Shown: one piece after another, positions 47,344 through 56,684 of the stretch
Position numbering within the stretch: position 1 is the first letter of the stretch
Layout of the letters: every line of letters starts with the position of its first letter
NCBI GenBank assembly: GCA_022844345.1
Contig: JALHLU010000001.1
Coordinates: 186,001-250,000 of the forward strand
Length of the DNA stretch: 64,000 nucleotides
Reading direction: 5' to 3'
From: Hyphomonadaceae bacterium
Lineage (GTDB): Bacteria > Pseudomonadota > Alphaproteobacteria > Caulobacterales > Hyphomonadaceae
Made by a program: the position numbers and the translations under genes
Notes under the pieces: model-generated
Told to the model about the DNA's origin: nothing
Database searches by the model: none
The model's input: only the letters and a program-made list of their open reading frames with translations

Positions 47344-47433
47344 GCGGTCATCATCCTGCCCCGCTGCATGCCATCGGCAGGCGGACCAATGGTCAGGACT
47401 ATCACAGCCTCGGCGCCCATCGCGTCTTCCCGC

Positions 47434-49209
47434 CTAGACCAGCATCTTACCGGCCTCGCCGATTTCGTCGCCGGTGATCTTGCCGAGGATCATCTCGTTA
47501 TGGGCGGCGCCCGAGGGGATCATCGGGAAGCAGTTCTCGGCCTTTTCGACGCGGCAATCGAACAGCACGGGCTTGGGCGTGTTGATCATTTCGAGGATGG
47601 CGTCGTCCAGCTTCGCCGGATCATCGCAGCGGATGCCGTGGCAGCCATAAGCCTCCGCCAGCTTCACGAAATCCGGCAGAGCGTCCGAATACGAGTGGGA
47701 GTAGCGCTCGCCATGCAACAGCTGCTGCCACTGGCGCACCATGCCCATCCATTCGTTGTTCAGGATGAAAATCTTCACCGGCAACTCATGCTGGATGGCG
47801 CAGGACATTTCCTGCATCGTCATCTGCACCGAGGCATCGCCCGCGATGTCGATGACGAGGGCATTGGGATGGGCCGCCTGCACGCCGATGGCGGCGGGGA
47901 GACCATAGCCCATCGTGCCGAGGCCGCCCGACGTCATCCAGCGGTTGGGCTGGTCGAAGTGGAAGAACTGGGCGGCCCACATCTGGTGCTGGCCAACCTC
48001 CGTGGTGATGTAGACGTCCTTGTCGCGCGTGAGCGCATAGAGACGTTCAATCGCATATTGTGGTTTGATGAGCGTCTTTGAGTTCGGATAGGCGAAGCCC
48101 TTGCGCTCGCGCCAGGCGTCGATCTGCGCCCACCACGCCTTGAGGTCCGGCGCCTTGCCGTCCTTCCTCGACCACGTCTTGAGCAACTCGGCGAGCGCCT
48201 TGCCGCAGTCCGCAACGATGGGAACATCGACGCGAACGTTCTTGTTGATCGACGACGGATCGATGTCGATGTGGATTTTCTTCGAGCCGGGCGAGAAGGC
48301 GTCGAGGCGGCCCGTGACACGATCATCGAAGCGCGCGCCGACGCACAGCATCACGTCGCAATCGTGCATGGCGTTGTTGCTCTCGAACGAGCCATGCATG
48401 CCGACCATGCCGAGCCACTGCTTGTCTGACGCCGGGAATGCGCCGAGGCCCATCAGCGTCGAGGTGACCGGCCAGCCGGTGGCCTTCGCCAGCGCGCGCA
48501 GCGCTTCGGATGCGGCGGGACCGGAGTTGATCACGCCGCCGCCGGAATAGATGATCGGGCGCTGGGCGCCCGCCATGATGGCGACAGCTTCCTCGATCCG
48601 CTTGTCCTGCGGCTCTGTGCGCGGATGATAGGTGCGGTGTTCGATGGCCTTGGGGCCGACATAGCGGCCCTTGGCGAACTGAACGTTCTTCGGGATGTCG
48701 ATCACCACGGGACCTGGGCGACCGGTAGTGGCGATGTAGAATGCCTCGTGGATAACACGTGCGAGGTCGTTCACGTCGCGGACGAGATAGTTGTGCTTGG
48801 TGCAGGCGCGCGTGATGCCGACGGTGTCGGCCTCCTGGAAGGCATCCGTGCCGATCAGGTGGGTGGGCACCTGGCCAGTGATGACGACCATGGGGATCGA
48901 ATCCATCAGCGCGTCCGTGATCGGCGTCACCATGTTGGTGGCGCCGGGGCCGGAGGTGGCGAGCGCAACGCCGCACTTGCCGGTGGAGCGGGCATAGCCT
49001 TCGGCCATGTGGCCGGCGCCCTGCTCGTGCCGCACGAGGATGTGGCGGACCTGCTGTTGCGCGTAGATCGCATCGTAGATCGGAAGGACCGCCCCGCCGG
49101 GATAGCCGAAGATCGTGTCCACGCCCTGGTCGGCGAGCGCACGGAGGACGATCTCGGCGCCCGTCAGCGTTTCGGTGGCCTGGCTTTCCATCTTGCTGTT
49201 TCCGTCCAT
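47434..49209 (-). CDS. ilvB: IlvB, acetolactate synthase catalytic subunit
   Basis: 591 residues from the ATG at 49209 (49191 is also plausible). TPP-dependent enzyme for the first step of valine and isoleucine synthesis. N-terminal catalytic glutamate in VRHEQGAGHMAEGYAR, GPGATNMVTPITDALMDS, and the TPP/Mg motif DIAGDASVQMTMQEMSCAIQHELPVKIFILNNEW. The frame is open upstream to 49395, but that part overlaps the terminator and leader and encodes a non-family basic stretch, so it is leader RNA. Confidence 0.95.
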   Translation of the reverse strand: MDGNSKMESQATETLTGAEIVLRALADQGVDTIFGYPGGAVLPIYDAIYAQQQVRHILVRHEQGAGHMAEGYARSTGKCGVALATSGPGATNMVTPITDALMDSIPMVVITGQVPTHLIGTDAFQEADTVGITRACTKHNYLVRDVNDLARVIHEAFYIATTGRPGPVVIDIPKNVQFAKGRYVGPKAIEHRTYHPRTEPQDKRIEEAVAIMAGAQRPIIYSGGGVINSGPAASEALRALAKATGWPVTSTLMGLGAFPASDKQWLGMVGMHGSFESNNAMHDCDVMLCVGARFDDRVTGRLDAFSPGSKKIHIDIDPSSINKNVRVDVPIVADCGKALAELLKTWSRKDGKAPDLKAWWAQIDAWRERKGFAYPNSKTLIKPQYAIERLYALTRDKDVYITTEVGQHQMWAAQFFHFDQPNRWMTSGGLGTMGYGLPAAIGVQAAHPNALVIDIAGDASVQMTMQEMSCAIQHELPVKIFILNNEWMGMVRQWQQLLHGERYSHSYSDALPDFVKLAEAYGCHGIRCDDPAKLDDAILEMINTPKPVLFDCRVEKAENCFPMIPSGAAHNEMILGKITGDEIGEAGKMLV

Positions 49210-49270
49210 CTTCGCCGCTCGTCCGTCTGTGTGGGCTTTCTGTGGGGCCCTTGGTTGAAAAGTACGTGGG

Positions 49271-49300
49271 GAAAAAGAAAAAGGGCCACGTGGGCCCTTT
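49271..49300 (-). terminator. Attenuator terminator upstream of ilvB
   Basis: AAAGGGCC (minus strand, 49300-49293) pairs with GGCCCTTT (49287-49280), five-base loop, then TTTCTTTTT. It sits inside the ilvB leader about 60 bases before the gene, so readthrough must be regulated. A second stem lies just upstream in the leader: CTCGCCG with CGGCGAG enclosing CCCGGT/ACCGGG. Confidence 0.85.
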
Positions 49301-49331
49301 GGTGTGCGTCTCGCCGTTCGGTCCCGGTGAA

Positions 49332-49388
49332 TTACCGGGCCGGCGGCGAGCCAGTTACGCGTACGAGAGCCATGCGGCGCTCGGACAT
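49332..49388 (-). CDS. Short ilvB leader peptide candidate
   Basis: An 18-residue frame (MSERRMALVRVTGSPPAR) with GGGAGA eight bases before its ATG. It contains Leu8, Val9 and Val11, and its 3' end enters the leader stem ending at the TAA. The run of control codons is short compared with enteric ivbL, so its role in attenuation is plausible but unproven. Confidence 0.5.
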   Translation of the reverse strand: MSERRMALVRVTGSPPAR

Positions 49389-49420
49389 GGGTCATTCTCC
49401 CAAGTTCACTATGGAAAAGG

Positions 49421-49449
49421 CCAATACCGTTTCACGCGCGGAGCGTCAA
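49421..49449 (-). promoter_or_regulatory. ilvB promoter
   Basis: TTGACG (49449-49444), 17-base spacer, TATTGG (49426-49421) on the minus strand. It lies upstream of the leader peptide and terminator. Confidence 0.55.
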
Positions 49450-49507
49450 CGGGGCCGGACGGGCAAGATTTGACCTGCCGACAGCCAGAAACGGGCTTGG
49501 CGCCGTC

Positions 49508-49596
49508 CGTTACACTACACGAATGGTTCGTGTAGTGTAACGCTCGCAAAAGCCTCCCGGGGCTTTACACTACGGGAGTAGTTCGTGTAGTGTAAA
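49508..49596 (+). promoter_or_regulatory. Twin palindromic operators before the nucleotidyltransferase
   Basis: Palindrome 1 (49508-49542) has perfect 16-base arms (CGTTACACTACACGAA) around TGG. Palindrome 2 (49564-49596) keeps the perfect outer arms TTTACACTAC/GTAGTGTAAA with an imperfect core. Centres are 55 bases apart. All four half-sites share TTACACTAC. The last half-site ends three bases before the ATG, where a ribosome site would lie, so binding could block both transcription and translation. No regulator gene is adjacent. Confidence 0.75.
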
Positions 49597-49599
49597 TCT

Positions 49600-50877
49600 A
49601 TGAAGGCCCTGCCCGCCACACTTCAGACGACCTATGCAAACCTGTTGCAGGCGCACCTGAACAGGCCGTCCTTTGAATTCGAAGGAGCGCCGTTCACGCG
49701 CAAGATCAGCGGCAAGACGTATTGGTACGCCAACCACCGCACGGCGCCGGGAGCGGCGCTGAAGCAGCGCTACCTTGGGCCGGACACGGACGATATGCGC
49801 CTACGCATCGAGACGATGCAGGCACAACGCCAAAGCCAAGCGGACTTTCGTCAACACGCCTCCAGCCTCGTGGCGCAACTTCGCGCGGGGGGGATTTCGG
49901 GGCCGGACCGCAAGACAGGCCCCATGCTTCGCACGCTGGCGAACAGCGGCGTATTCCGCCTGGGCGGCACCCTCGTTGGTACGCATGCCTTCCGGCACTA
50001 CGACCTTACACTGGGTGTGCATTTGTCGGATGGCTCAGGCTGGGCGACGCAGACAGACGATATCGACATAGCTGGCTTCGAGAAGCTTTCGATGGCGATC
50101 GAGGATTCGGCCGACCCTGATCTTGCCGAAGGTCTGGCGCACCTCGGCTTTCAGCGCCGCCCCACCGTTGGGCGTAAGCCATCGACGAGTTGGATACTGC
50201 CTGATGCAAGCTATGCGATCGACTTTCTGACGCCGTCATTCGATGACGATGAGAAACCCGTCGAATTGCCTGCGCTGAAGATGTGGGCGCAGAGCCTGCA
50301 TTTCCTGAACTATCTGATCGCGGATCCCATCGACGCCGTGACGCCGTACATGGAAGGGCTGCTGGTAAAGATACCGCGGCCCGAGCGGTTCGCGGTTCAC
50401 AAGCTGATCATCTCGCAGCGCCGGAAGGGCGCTCGCGCGAAGCCGCGCAAGGATATCGAGCAAGCGCGCGCCATCATCTGGGCAATGGCGGAGGATCAGC
50501 CTTACGCGATTCACAACGCGATTGCAGAGGCGGATGAGAAAGGTCCAGCGTGGCGGAAGGCGCTGGATCAGGCGCTGTCCATTACATTTGAGGCCGTCGC
50601 ACCGATCTACAACTTTGATCGCGATATAATCCGCTTTCCCGGAAAAGTACTCGGCGAAACTCGTCCTCGTCTGTTCGAGATTAGTGGCGAGGCGCTAGAC
50701 GATCACTTCGACGGAAACCGAGGCGAATTGAATGAGCGGCACGAGCCAGCGATCCGCAACCATTCAGCAATCGAAGCCGCCATGCAGTGGAAATTTCGTC
50801 GCGATCCGTCGCCATCTACCCTTCTAACTTCGGCGGATGTGGATCAGTGGCAGATCGAAAAGCGAAAGGCGCGCTAA
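49600..50877 (+). CDS. GSU2403-type nucleotidyltransferase (NTP_transf_8)
   Basis: 425 residues. The N-terminal region KISGKTYWYANHRTAPGAALKQRYLGPDTDD is the family mark. The nucleotidyltransferase core has GVFRLGGTLVGTHAF (117-130), an acidic pair in TDDIDIAG (Asp154, Asp156) and a third Asp208 in SYAIDFLTP; VHKLI follows at 266-270. All catalytic acids appear present. The C-terminal half (about 290-425) is helical and not recognised. Members of this family sit in accessory or toxin-like contexts, but the biochemical target is unknown. No classic ribosome site. The stop overlaps miaA by four bases on the opposite strand. Confidence 0.85.
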   Translation: MKALPATLQTTYANLLQAHLNRPSFEFEGAPFTRKISGKTYWYANHRTAPGAALKQRYLGPDTDDMRLRIETMQAQRQSQADFRQHASSLVAQLRAGGISGPDRKTGPMLRTLANSGVFRLGGTLVGTHAFRHYDLTLGVHLSDGSGWATQTDDIDIAGFEKLSMAIEDSADPDLAEGLAHLGFQRRPTVGRKPSTSWILPDASYAIDFLTPSFDDDEKPVELPALKMWAQSLHFLNYLIADPIDAVTPYMEGLLVKIPRPERFAVHKLIISQRRKGARAKPRKDIEQARAIIWAMAEDQPYAIHNAIAEADEKGPAWRKALDQALSITFEAVAPIYNFDRDIIRFPGKVLGETRPRLFEISGEALDDHFDGNRGELNERHEPAIRNHSAIEAAMQWKFRRDPSPSTLLTSADVDQWQIEKRKAR

Positions 50878-51800
50878 CCCGCCCCCACCTCTTCCCACAG
50901 ATCCGCGATGACGCGGGTGCGGACGTCGAGGCGTTCGGAGGGGATGCGGGGCCAGAGGGTGAACTGGTGGGCGATCCAGGTCATCTGGCGTTTGGCGTAG
51001 CGGCGCGTGTCGCGCTTGCAGCGTTCGACGGCGTCCTCAAGAGACATGCGTCCCTCGAAGTAGTCGCAGAAGCCGGGCATGCCGTGTGCGCGCATGGAGG
51101 GACAGTCGCGTTCGAGACCGCGGGCCCATAGCGCGCGCGCTTCGTCCAGGGCGCCGGCCTTCATCATCGCGTCCACCCGGGCGTCGATACGGCCGTAGAT
51201 TGTCTCGCGCGGCGGGGTCAGCGTGACGCCGGCCCAGCTTCCGGCCGGAAGGATGGGCGTCGCCGCGCCGTGGAAATGCGAGAGCGGATGGCCGGTCGCC
51301 AGCAGCACTTCGAGCGCGCGGGCGATGCGCTGGCGGTCGCCCGCTTCGATGCGCTGGGCCGTGATGGGATCGCGCGCTTGTATTTCGGCCCATGCGCCGG
51401 GCAGGTCATTGGCGACGCGATCACGCGCCTCGCGCCTCAAGCGGTCGTCGATAGCGGGGATTTCCGACAGGCCTTCGGTGAGGGCCGTGAGGTAGAGCCC
51501 CGTGCCGCCGACCACGATGGGAACTTTCCCGGCGGCGGAGATTCGCGTGATTTCGGCTGCGGCCTCCCTGGACCAGTCGCCGGTGGAATGGCGCACGGAC
51601 GCATCGACATGACCGAACAGGTGGTGCGGTGCTGCGGCGAGTTCTTCGGCATCGGGCCGGGCGGTCAATATACTGAGATCGCGATAGCACTGCATGGCGT
51701 CAGCGTTGACGATCTCGCCATCAAGCCGGTGCGCCAGCGCGATCGCCAGCTTGGTCTTGCCGCTGGCGGTAGGCCCATGAATGAGAATCGCCGGACGCAT
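50874..51800 (-). CDS. miaA: MiaA, tRNA dimethylallyltransferase
   Basis: 308 residues from the ATG at 51800 (an in-frame ATG at 51812 is less likely). It prenylates A37 of tRNAs that read UNN codons. P-loop GPTASGKTKLAIALAHRL, DAMQCYRDLSILTARPD and the PIVVGGTGLYLTALTEGL block are complete; the C-terminal RRYAKRQMTW is also typical. Confidence 0.95.
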   Translation of the reverse strand: MRPAILIHGPTASGKTKLAIALAHRLDGEIVNADAMQCYRDLSILTARPDAEELAAAPHHLFGHVDASVRHSTGDWSREAAAEITRISAAGKVPIVVGGTGLYLTALTEGLSEIPAIDDRLRREARDRVANDLPGAWAEIQARDPITAQRIEAGDRQRIARALEVLLATGHPLSHFHGAATPILPAGSWAGVTLTPPRETIYGRIDARVDAMMKAGALDEARALWARGLERDCPSMRAHGMPGFCDYFEGRMSLEDAVERCKRDTRRYAKRQMTWIAHQFTLWPRIPSERLDVRTRVIADLWEEVGAG

Positions 51801-51914
51801 ATGCGTATTCAATATCAGACTTTACTGCCCCACCTCGGGCGGGCGCAGTTTGCGCATGACCGCCGCGCCTGTTACAGCGCTGGCCCGCCCTAACCTGACC
51901 CGGCGCGCCCGTCC

Positions 51915-52796
51915 ATGACTGAAGTCCTGACCCTTGTTTCACAGGCCGCCGATGTCGCGCCGCTGGCGAACCGCGCGCCCGGCGGCGTGGGCCATGTGAC
52001 GGACAGGTCAAGCGGCGGCTGGCGCATTGCGGAACGGGCTGTGGACGCCGATGCGGGACTGGTTCCCTGGCTGGAGCAACAGGCTATGGCGCATGGTGTG
52101 GATTGGGCGATTACGCCCAGGGCCAACCGCAGGAAGCGCCTCCTGATTTCGGACATGGACTCGACCATCATCGGGCAGGAGTGCCTCGACGAGCTGGCGG
52201 ACTTTGCGGGACTGAAGGCGGAGGTGTCCGCCATCACAGAGCGGGCGATGCGCGGCGAGCTGGATTTCGAGGGCGCCCTCACCCAGCGCGTGGCGATGCT
52301 GAAGGGGCTGGGGCTGGAGGCGCTGGCGGCGTGCCATGAAGAGCGCGTGCGGCTGAACCCCGGCGCGCGCGAGCTGGTGGAGACGATGAAAGCGCATGGC
52401 GCGCGCTGCGTGCTGGTGTCCGGCGGGTTCCGCTATTTCACTTCCCGCGTGGCGGCGATGGCGGGCTTCGAGGCGGATCGCGCAAACACGCTGATCGACG
52501 ATGGCGCGAAGCTGACTGGCGAAGTGGGCCGGCCTATCCTGGGGCGGGAGGCGAAGCTGGCGGCGCTGCTTGAGGAGACTGCGTCACTCGGCGGGAATGC
52601 GGATGATGCGCTGGCGATGGGCGATGGGGCGAATGATCTCGATATGATCAAGGCCGCTGGGCTGGGCGTGGCCTACAAGGCGAAGCCCGTCGTGGCGGCA
52701 CAGACGCGGGCGCGGATCGAGCATACCGACCTGCGCGCGGCGCTGTTCTTCCAGGGATACGGCGTTGGCGAGCTTATCTGCGGTCCCAGCGCCTAG
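51915..52796 (+). CDS. serB: SerB, phosphoserine phosphatase
   Basis: 293 residues, HAD family. It makes serine from phosphoserine. The nucleophile block SDMDSTIIGQECLDELADF, motif II LVSGGF, and MGDGANDLDMIKAAG are intact. An N-terminal region of about 75 residues precedes the HAD domain, as in many SerB proteins with a degenerate ACT-like part. It overlaps the degP-like gene by four bases at the convergent ends. Confidence 0.94.
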   Translation: MTEVLTLVSQAADVAPLANRAPGGVGHVTDRSSGGWRIAERAVDADAGLVPWLEQQAMAHGVDWAITPRANRRKRLLISDMDSTIIGQECLDELADFAGLKAEVSAITERAMRGELDFEGALTQRVAMLKGLGLEALAACHEERVRLNPGARELVETMKAHGARCVLVSGGFRYFTSRVAAMAGFEADRANTLIDDGAKLTGEVGRPILGREAKLAALLEETASLGGNADDALAMGDGANDLDMIKAAGLGVAYKAKPVVAAQTRARIEHTDLRAALFFQGYGVGELICGPSA

Positions 52797-54295
52797 CGCG
52801 CGCGCACAGCCACGTAGAAGACTTCGTCTTCACCCCAGAGCTGAAGCAGAACGGGCTTGCCGGCGGCTTTGGCGGCTTCGGCAGCGGCGATGGCCTGTTC
52901 GGGGGACGAGACGGGCTGGAAGTGCACTTCCGTCACCACGGAGCCGAGAGGGATCTTGCCGAGCGCGTCCGAGCCGCCCTCGACCGATTGGACCAGAACG
53001 CCACGCACCGAAGCGGGAATGTTGCGGCGGCGGCGGTCGCCATCCTCGATGGCCTTGAACTGGATACCGAGAATGTTCGTGAGTTCGCGCACGACGTCAG
53101 GCTCGTCCTCGCGCGCGGCGCTGGCGGCCGAGCCCGGCGCAAGCTTGACGGTTGCTGTCGCCTGCTTGCCGTTACGCAGATAGCGGACCGAAATCTCTGT
53201 TCCCACCTGGGTAACGCCCATGATGCGGAACAGGTCGCGGCTTTCCTTGATCGGCTGGTTGTTGAGCGCGGTGATCAGGTCGCCCTTCTTCAGGCCGGCA
53301 GATGCAGCAGCGCCGCCTTCGGCGACGGACGTGATGATGGCGCCCTGCGGGTTGGAGAGACCGTAGGCTTCGGCGATGGCCTGGTCGACCGGGCGGGCGG
53401 TGAGGCCCATCGTGCCGCGGCGGGTTTCGCCGAATTCGCGCAACTGGTCGACAACGACCTTGGCGAAATTGGCGGGCACAGAGAAGCCGACGCCGACGGA
53501 GCCGCCAGCTTCACCCGGCGAGATGATCGCCGTGTTGACGCCGATGACTTCGCCGCGAAGGTTGAACAGCGGACCACCAGAGTTTCCCTTGTTGATGGCC
53601 GCGTCGGTCTGGATGAAATCGTCGAAAGAGCCCGCGCCGATGTCGCGCGCGCGGGCCGAGATGATGCCGGCGGTGACTGTGCCGCCAAGGCCGAACGGGT
53701 TGCCGATGGCGACGACCCACTGGCCTACGTCAGCCTGATCCGAATTGCCCCACGGAACAGCCGTCAGCGGCGTGCGGGGTTCGACCTTGAGCAGTGCAAG
53801 GTCCACATCCTCATCCGTGCCGATCAGCTTGGCGGCGAGCACCGAGCCGTCGGACATCACAACGTCGATCTCGTCGGCGCCTTCGATGACGTGGTTATTG
53901 GTGACGACATAGCCCGTGGCGTCGATGACGAAGCCCGAACCCAGCGAGGACTGGCGGCGCACCCCGCCCTGGCCGCGGCCGAGCAGATCGTTGAACTCGT
54001 TCAGCGGTGAATTGGGGCCGAAGGCCGGGAGACCGCCGCGGGCCACCGTCTGCCGGGTGGCGATGTTGACCACGGAGGGCATCAGCGACCGGGCAAGGCC
54101 CGAAAAATCCTCTCCCATCACGGGACGGCCGGCGATGGCCGGGCCAGCGGGGCCACTGGGCTGCGCAATGGCGTGGGGCGGCGCCTCCATCTTGAGGAGA
54201 GCCGGGGCGAAGAAGGCGCCAGCGACGGCGGCGACCGCCAGAACCGGAACGCCGACCTTGATCAGGAGGGACCGCAACTGAGGCTTGGCGGACAT
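52793..54295 (-). CDS. degP: DegP/HtrA-type periplasmic serine protease (Do family)
   Basis: 500 residues. The N-terminal membrane or signal segment (about 10-28) leads to a trypsin-like domain with His in VVTNNHVIEG, Asp in DVDLALLKVEP and Ser in NKGNSGGPLFNL. Two PDZ domains follow (about 300-390 and 410-495). It degrades or refolds misfolded envelope proteins. The frame is open from 54475; the ATG at 54295 starts the normal MSAKPQLRSLL. degP, degQ and mucD variants cannot be separated from sequence alone. Confidence 0.9.
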   Translation of the reverse strand: MSAKPQLRSLLIKVGVPVLAVAAVAGAFFAPALLKMEAPPHAIAQPSGPAGPAIAGRPVMGEDFSGLARSLMPSVVNIATRQTVARGGLPAFGPNSPLNEFNDLLGRGQGGVRRQSSLGSGFVIDATGYVVTNNHVIEGADEIDVVMSDGSVLAAKLIGTDEDVDLALLKVEPRTPLTAVPWGNSDQADVGQWVVAIGNPFGLGGTVTAGIISARARDIGAGSFDDFIQTDAAINKGNSGGPLFNLRGEVIGVNTAIISPGEAGGSVGVGFSVPANFAKVVVDQLREFGETRRGTMGLTARPVDQAIAEAYGLSNPQGAIITSVAEGGAAASAGLKKGDLITALNNQPIKESRDLFRIMGVTQVGTEISVRYLRNGKQATATVKLAPGSAASAAREDEPDVVRELTNILGIQFKAIEDGDRRRRNIPASVRGVLVQSVEGGSDALGKIPLGSVVTEVHFQPVSSPEQAIAAAEAAKAAGKPVLLQLWGEDEVFYVAVRAR

Positions 54296-54497
54296 ACTTA
54301 CGAGGCTCCCGGTCAGCAGCCCGCTCGGGCTGGCAATACATGCGGACACTGGCGCTAAAGACGCCGCGCCGCAAGGCGAGGCAAGCACGGACACACCCTC
54401 GCAATACGCAACATTCGCAGCAAAATGCGGAACAATGATGGCCGAAGGGCCGTCACAAGGGTGTGTGGCTGTCACGCCGGCCGGAGCCGGCCCGCGA

Positions 54498-56684
54498 TCA
54501 GGCGGTGCGCGCGGCGGGCGAACCGGCCTGCGCTGGCGCGTCGAGGCCCATCACCTTGTACATCCTGGCGATCAGCTCCCGCTGGTCGACCGGCTTGGAG
54601 ACGTAGTCGGTCATGCCAAGCGCGAGGTATTTTTCGCGATCCCCGCCCATCGCGTCGGCCGTGAGCGCGATGACGGGCAGGTTGGCCCAGCGGGGATTGG
54701 CGCGGAGACGCTGGATGGCTTCCTTGCCGTCCATGACAGGCATGTGGACATCAAGCAGCACGATGTCGAATTCGCCCTGGGCGATCTTGTCGAGCGCCTC
54801 CTTGCCGTTGGTCGCCTCGGCAATGTCGCAACCCTGGGGCGCAAGGAAGAGCTTGATCACCTGGCGGTTGATCGCGTTGTCATCGGTCAGCAGCACGCGC
54901 AGGCCGCGCAGCGACCGCTTGGCCGGCTCGAGCGCTCTTGTGGGCTCCGCCTTGGCGGGAGCTTCGGGCAGCGCTTCAGTGGCGCGGAAGGTCAGGCGGA
55001 AGGTGGAGCCGCGGCCCTCTTCGGAGGTGACGGTGATGTCGCCGCCCATCATGCGGGCCAGTTGGCGCGAGATCGCAAGACCAAGGCCCGATCCGCCGAA
55101 CTTGCGGGTTGTGGCGCCATCTGCCTGGGTGAAGACCGTAAACAGGCGGCCGACCGTTTCCTGGTCCATGCCGATGCCGGTGTCCGAAACATCGACCGCG
55201 ACCATGTACTGGCCGTCGCCCTGGCGCGTGGCGGAGATGGCGACTTCGACGCGTCCCTGCCCCGTGAACTTGATGGCGTTGGACAGGAGGTTGGAGACGC
55301 ACTGGCGGACGCGGGTTGGATCGTAAGTGAGGCGCTGGGGGAAGTTGGAGTCGTAGCGCACAAAGAGATCGAGGCCCTTTTCCTCGGCCGTCGCCTGGAA
55401 CAGCTGGCGCGTGCGCTTGATAGTGTGCAGGAAGTCGCCGGCCACGCAGGAAATCTCGAGTTTGCCCGCTTCGATCTTGGTGAGATCGAGCACATCGTTC
55501 AGCAGCGCCATCAGCGACTTGCCGGAATCGAGGATGACGCCGACCTTGTCCTTCTGCGCCGGGTTGAGGCCATCGCCTTCGAGCGCCTGGGCCATGCCGA
55601 GGACGCCGTTCAGCGGCGTGCGGATCTCGTGGCTCATATTGGCGAGGAACTGCGATTTGGCGGTCGAGTTGGCTTCTGCCGACTCCTTGGCGGCGCGCAG
55701 CTCGGCCTCCAGGGCCTTCCAGCGTGACAGGTTGACGATGATACCGATCACGCAACGCCTCGAAGGATCGTCTGCGTGAAGCACCCGCGAGCGCATCTGG
55801 ACCCAGACGTACTGGCCGCTGGCGGTGCGAAGCCGGATCTCCTGATCCGTCGCATCGATTCGTCCGGCCCGAACCCCCCTGATCCGCTCTGAGCCAAGCG
55901 GCACGTCGTCGGGATGGGTCCGCTCGGTGAGTGTCCAAAGCGGCGACTTGACAGATTCAATGCCGAGAAGAGCCGCGAAGGTTTCGTCGGGGTGGAACGT
56001 GAGGGGGTCGAGACCAATCTCGAAATATCCGTCGCCCGTGGACGACACCACGAATTCCAGCTTCTTGCGCGCCGACTGGCTTGCGTCGATTGCGCGGCTC
56101 AGCTGCCGGCTCGACTGCGAGGCAGACCAGGCAGCCTGCGCGATGCAAACGACCGTGCCCAAAGCCGTCACCGATGAAGCCAATGGGGTCAGCCCGGGAA
56201 GATGCATCCAGATCGTGTGGAGCATCATGTACAGGAGCGCGATCACCGGCACGCTGACGGTGAGCACGAGAGCCCAGATCGAGTTCTGGCGGTTGAAGAC
56301 CGCGTAGATGGCGGATGTGGTCGAGGTCGCCACAGCGATGACGACAGCGGCGGGATCGCCGGTCGAATAGAGGGAGAGCGCCAACACCGCCCACGTCACG
56401 TAGGAAACCATGCCGGCGATCGTACCTGGAACGTTTGAACGGTCCTGGGCCGCCAGCGCGCGTCCGACCAGCACGTCCGTAGCGGCCATGGACGCGATGG
56501 CCACAACGACGAACGTCGCCGTGAACTGCCATCCGAGGAAGTAGTTCACATGGGGAGCTGCAAACAGCGCCAGGACGGAGACAACAACGATGCCGCTCTT
56601 GTCCGCCGGCGCCCAGACTTCCCGCCTGAGCCACCCCGCCAACTTTTGACCTGCCCCCACCGGTCTTTCCAAGAGTCGCCCCAA
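54498..56684 (-). CDS. Hybrid sensor histidine kinase with PAS and receiver domains
   Basis: 728 residues: about six membrane helices (30-185), a PAS domain (about 205-320), HisKA with His352 in SHEIRTPLNG, HATPase with NLLSNAIKFTG (465-475), DTGIGM (501-506) and GGSGLGLAIS (530-539), and a C-terminal receiver (about 596-712) with phospho-acceptor Asp645 in LLDVHMPVMDG. No separate response regulator gene lies nearby; phosphate may pass to a histidine phosphotransferase elsewhere. The signal is unknown. Confidence 0.92.
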   Translation of the reverse strand: MGRLLERPVGAGQKLAGWLRREVWAPADKSGIVVVSVLALFAAPHVNYFLGWQFTATFVVVAIASMAATDVLVGRALAAQDRSNVPGTIAGMVSYVTWAVLALSLYSTGDPAAVVIAVATSTTSAIYAVFNRQNSIWALVLTVSVPVIALLYMMLHTIWMHLPGLTPLASSVTALGTVVCIAQAAWSASQSSRQLSRAIDASQSARKKLEFVVSSTGDGYFEIGLDPLTFHPDETFAALLGIESVKSPLWTLTERTHPDDVPLGSERIRGVRAGRIDATDQEIRLRTASGQYVWVQMRSRVLHADDPSRRCVIGIIVNLSRWKALEAELRAAKESAEANSTAKSQFLANMSHEIRTPLNGVLGMAQALEGDGLNPAQKDKVGVILDSGKSLMALLNDVLDLTKIEAGKLEISCVAGDFLHTIKRTRQLFQATAEEKGLDLFVRYDSNFPQRLTYDPTRVRQCVSNLLSNAIKFTGQGRVEVAISATRQGDGQYMVAVDVSDTGIGMDQETVGRLFTVFTQADGATTRKFGGSGLGLAISRQLARMMGGDITVTSEEGRGSTFRLTFRATEALPEAPAKAEPTRALEPAKRSLRGLRVLLTDDNAINRQVIKLFLAPQGCDIAEATNGKEALDKIAQGEFDIVLLDVHMPVMDGKEAIQRLRANPRWANLPVIALTADAMGGDREKYLALGMTDYVSKPVDQRELIARMYKVMGLDAPAQAGSPAARTA

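Noticed and set aside
49210-49395. N-terminal extension of ilvB
   Set aside because: Contains the leader terminator and a non-family basic sequence; it is leader RNA.
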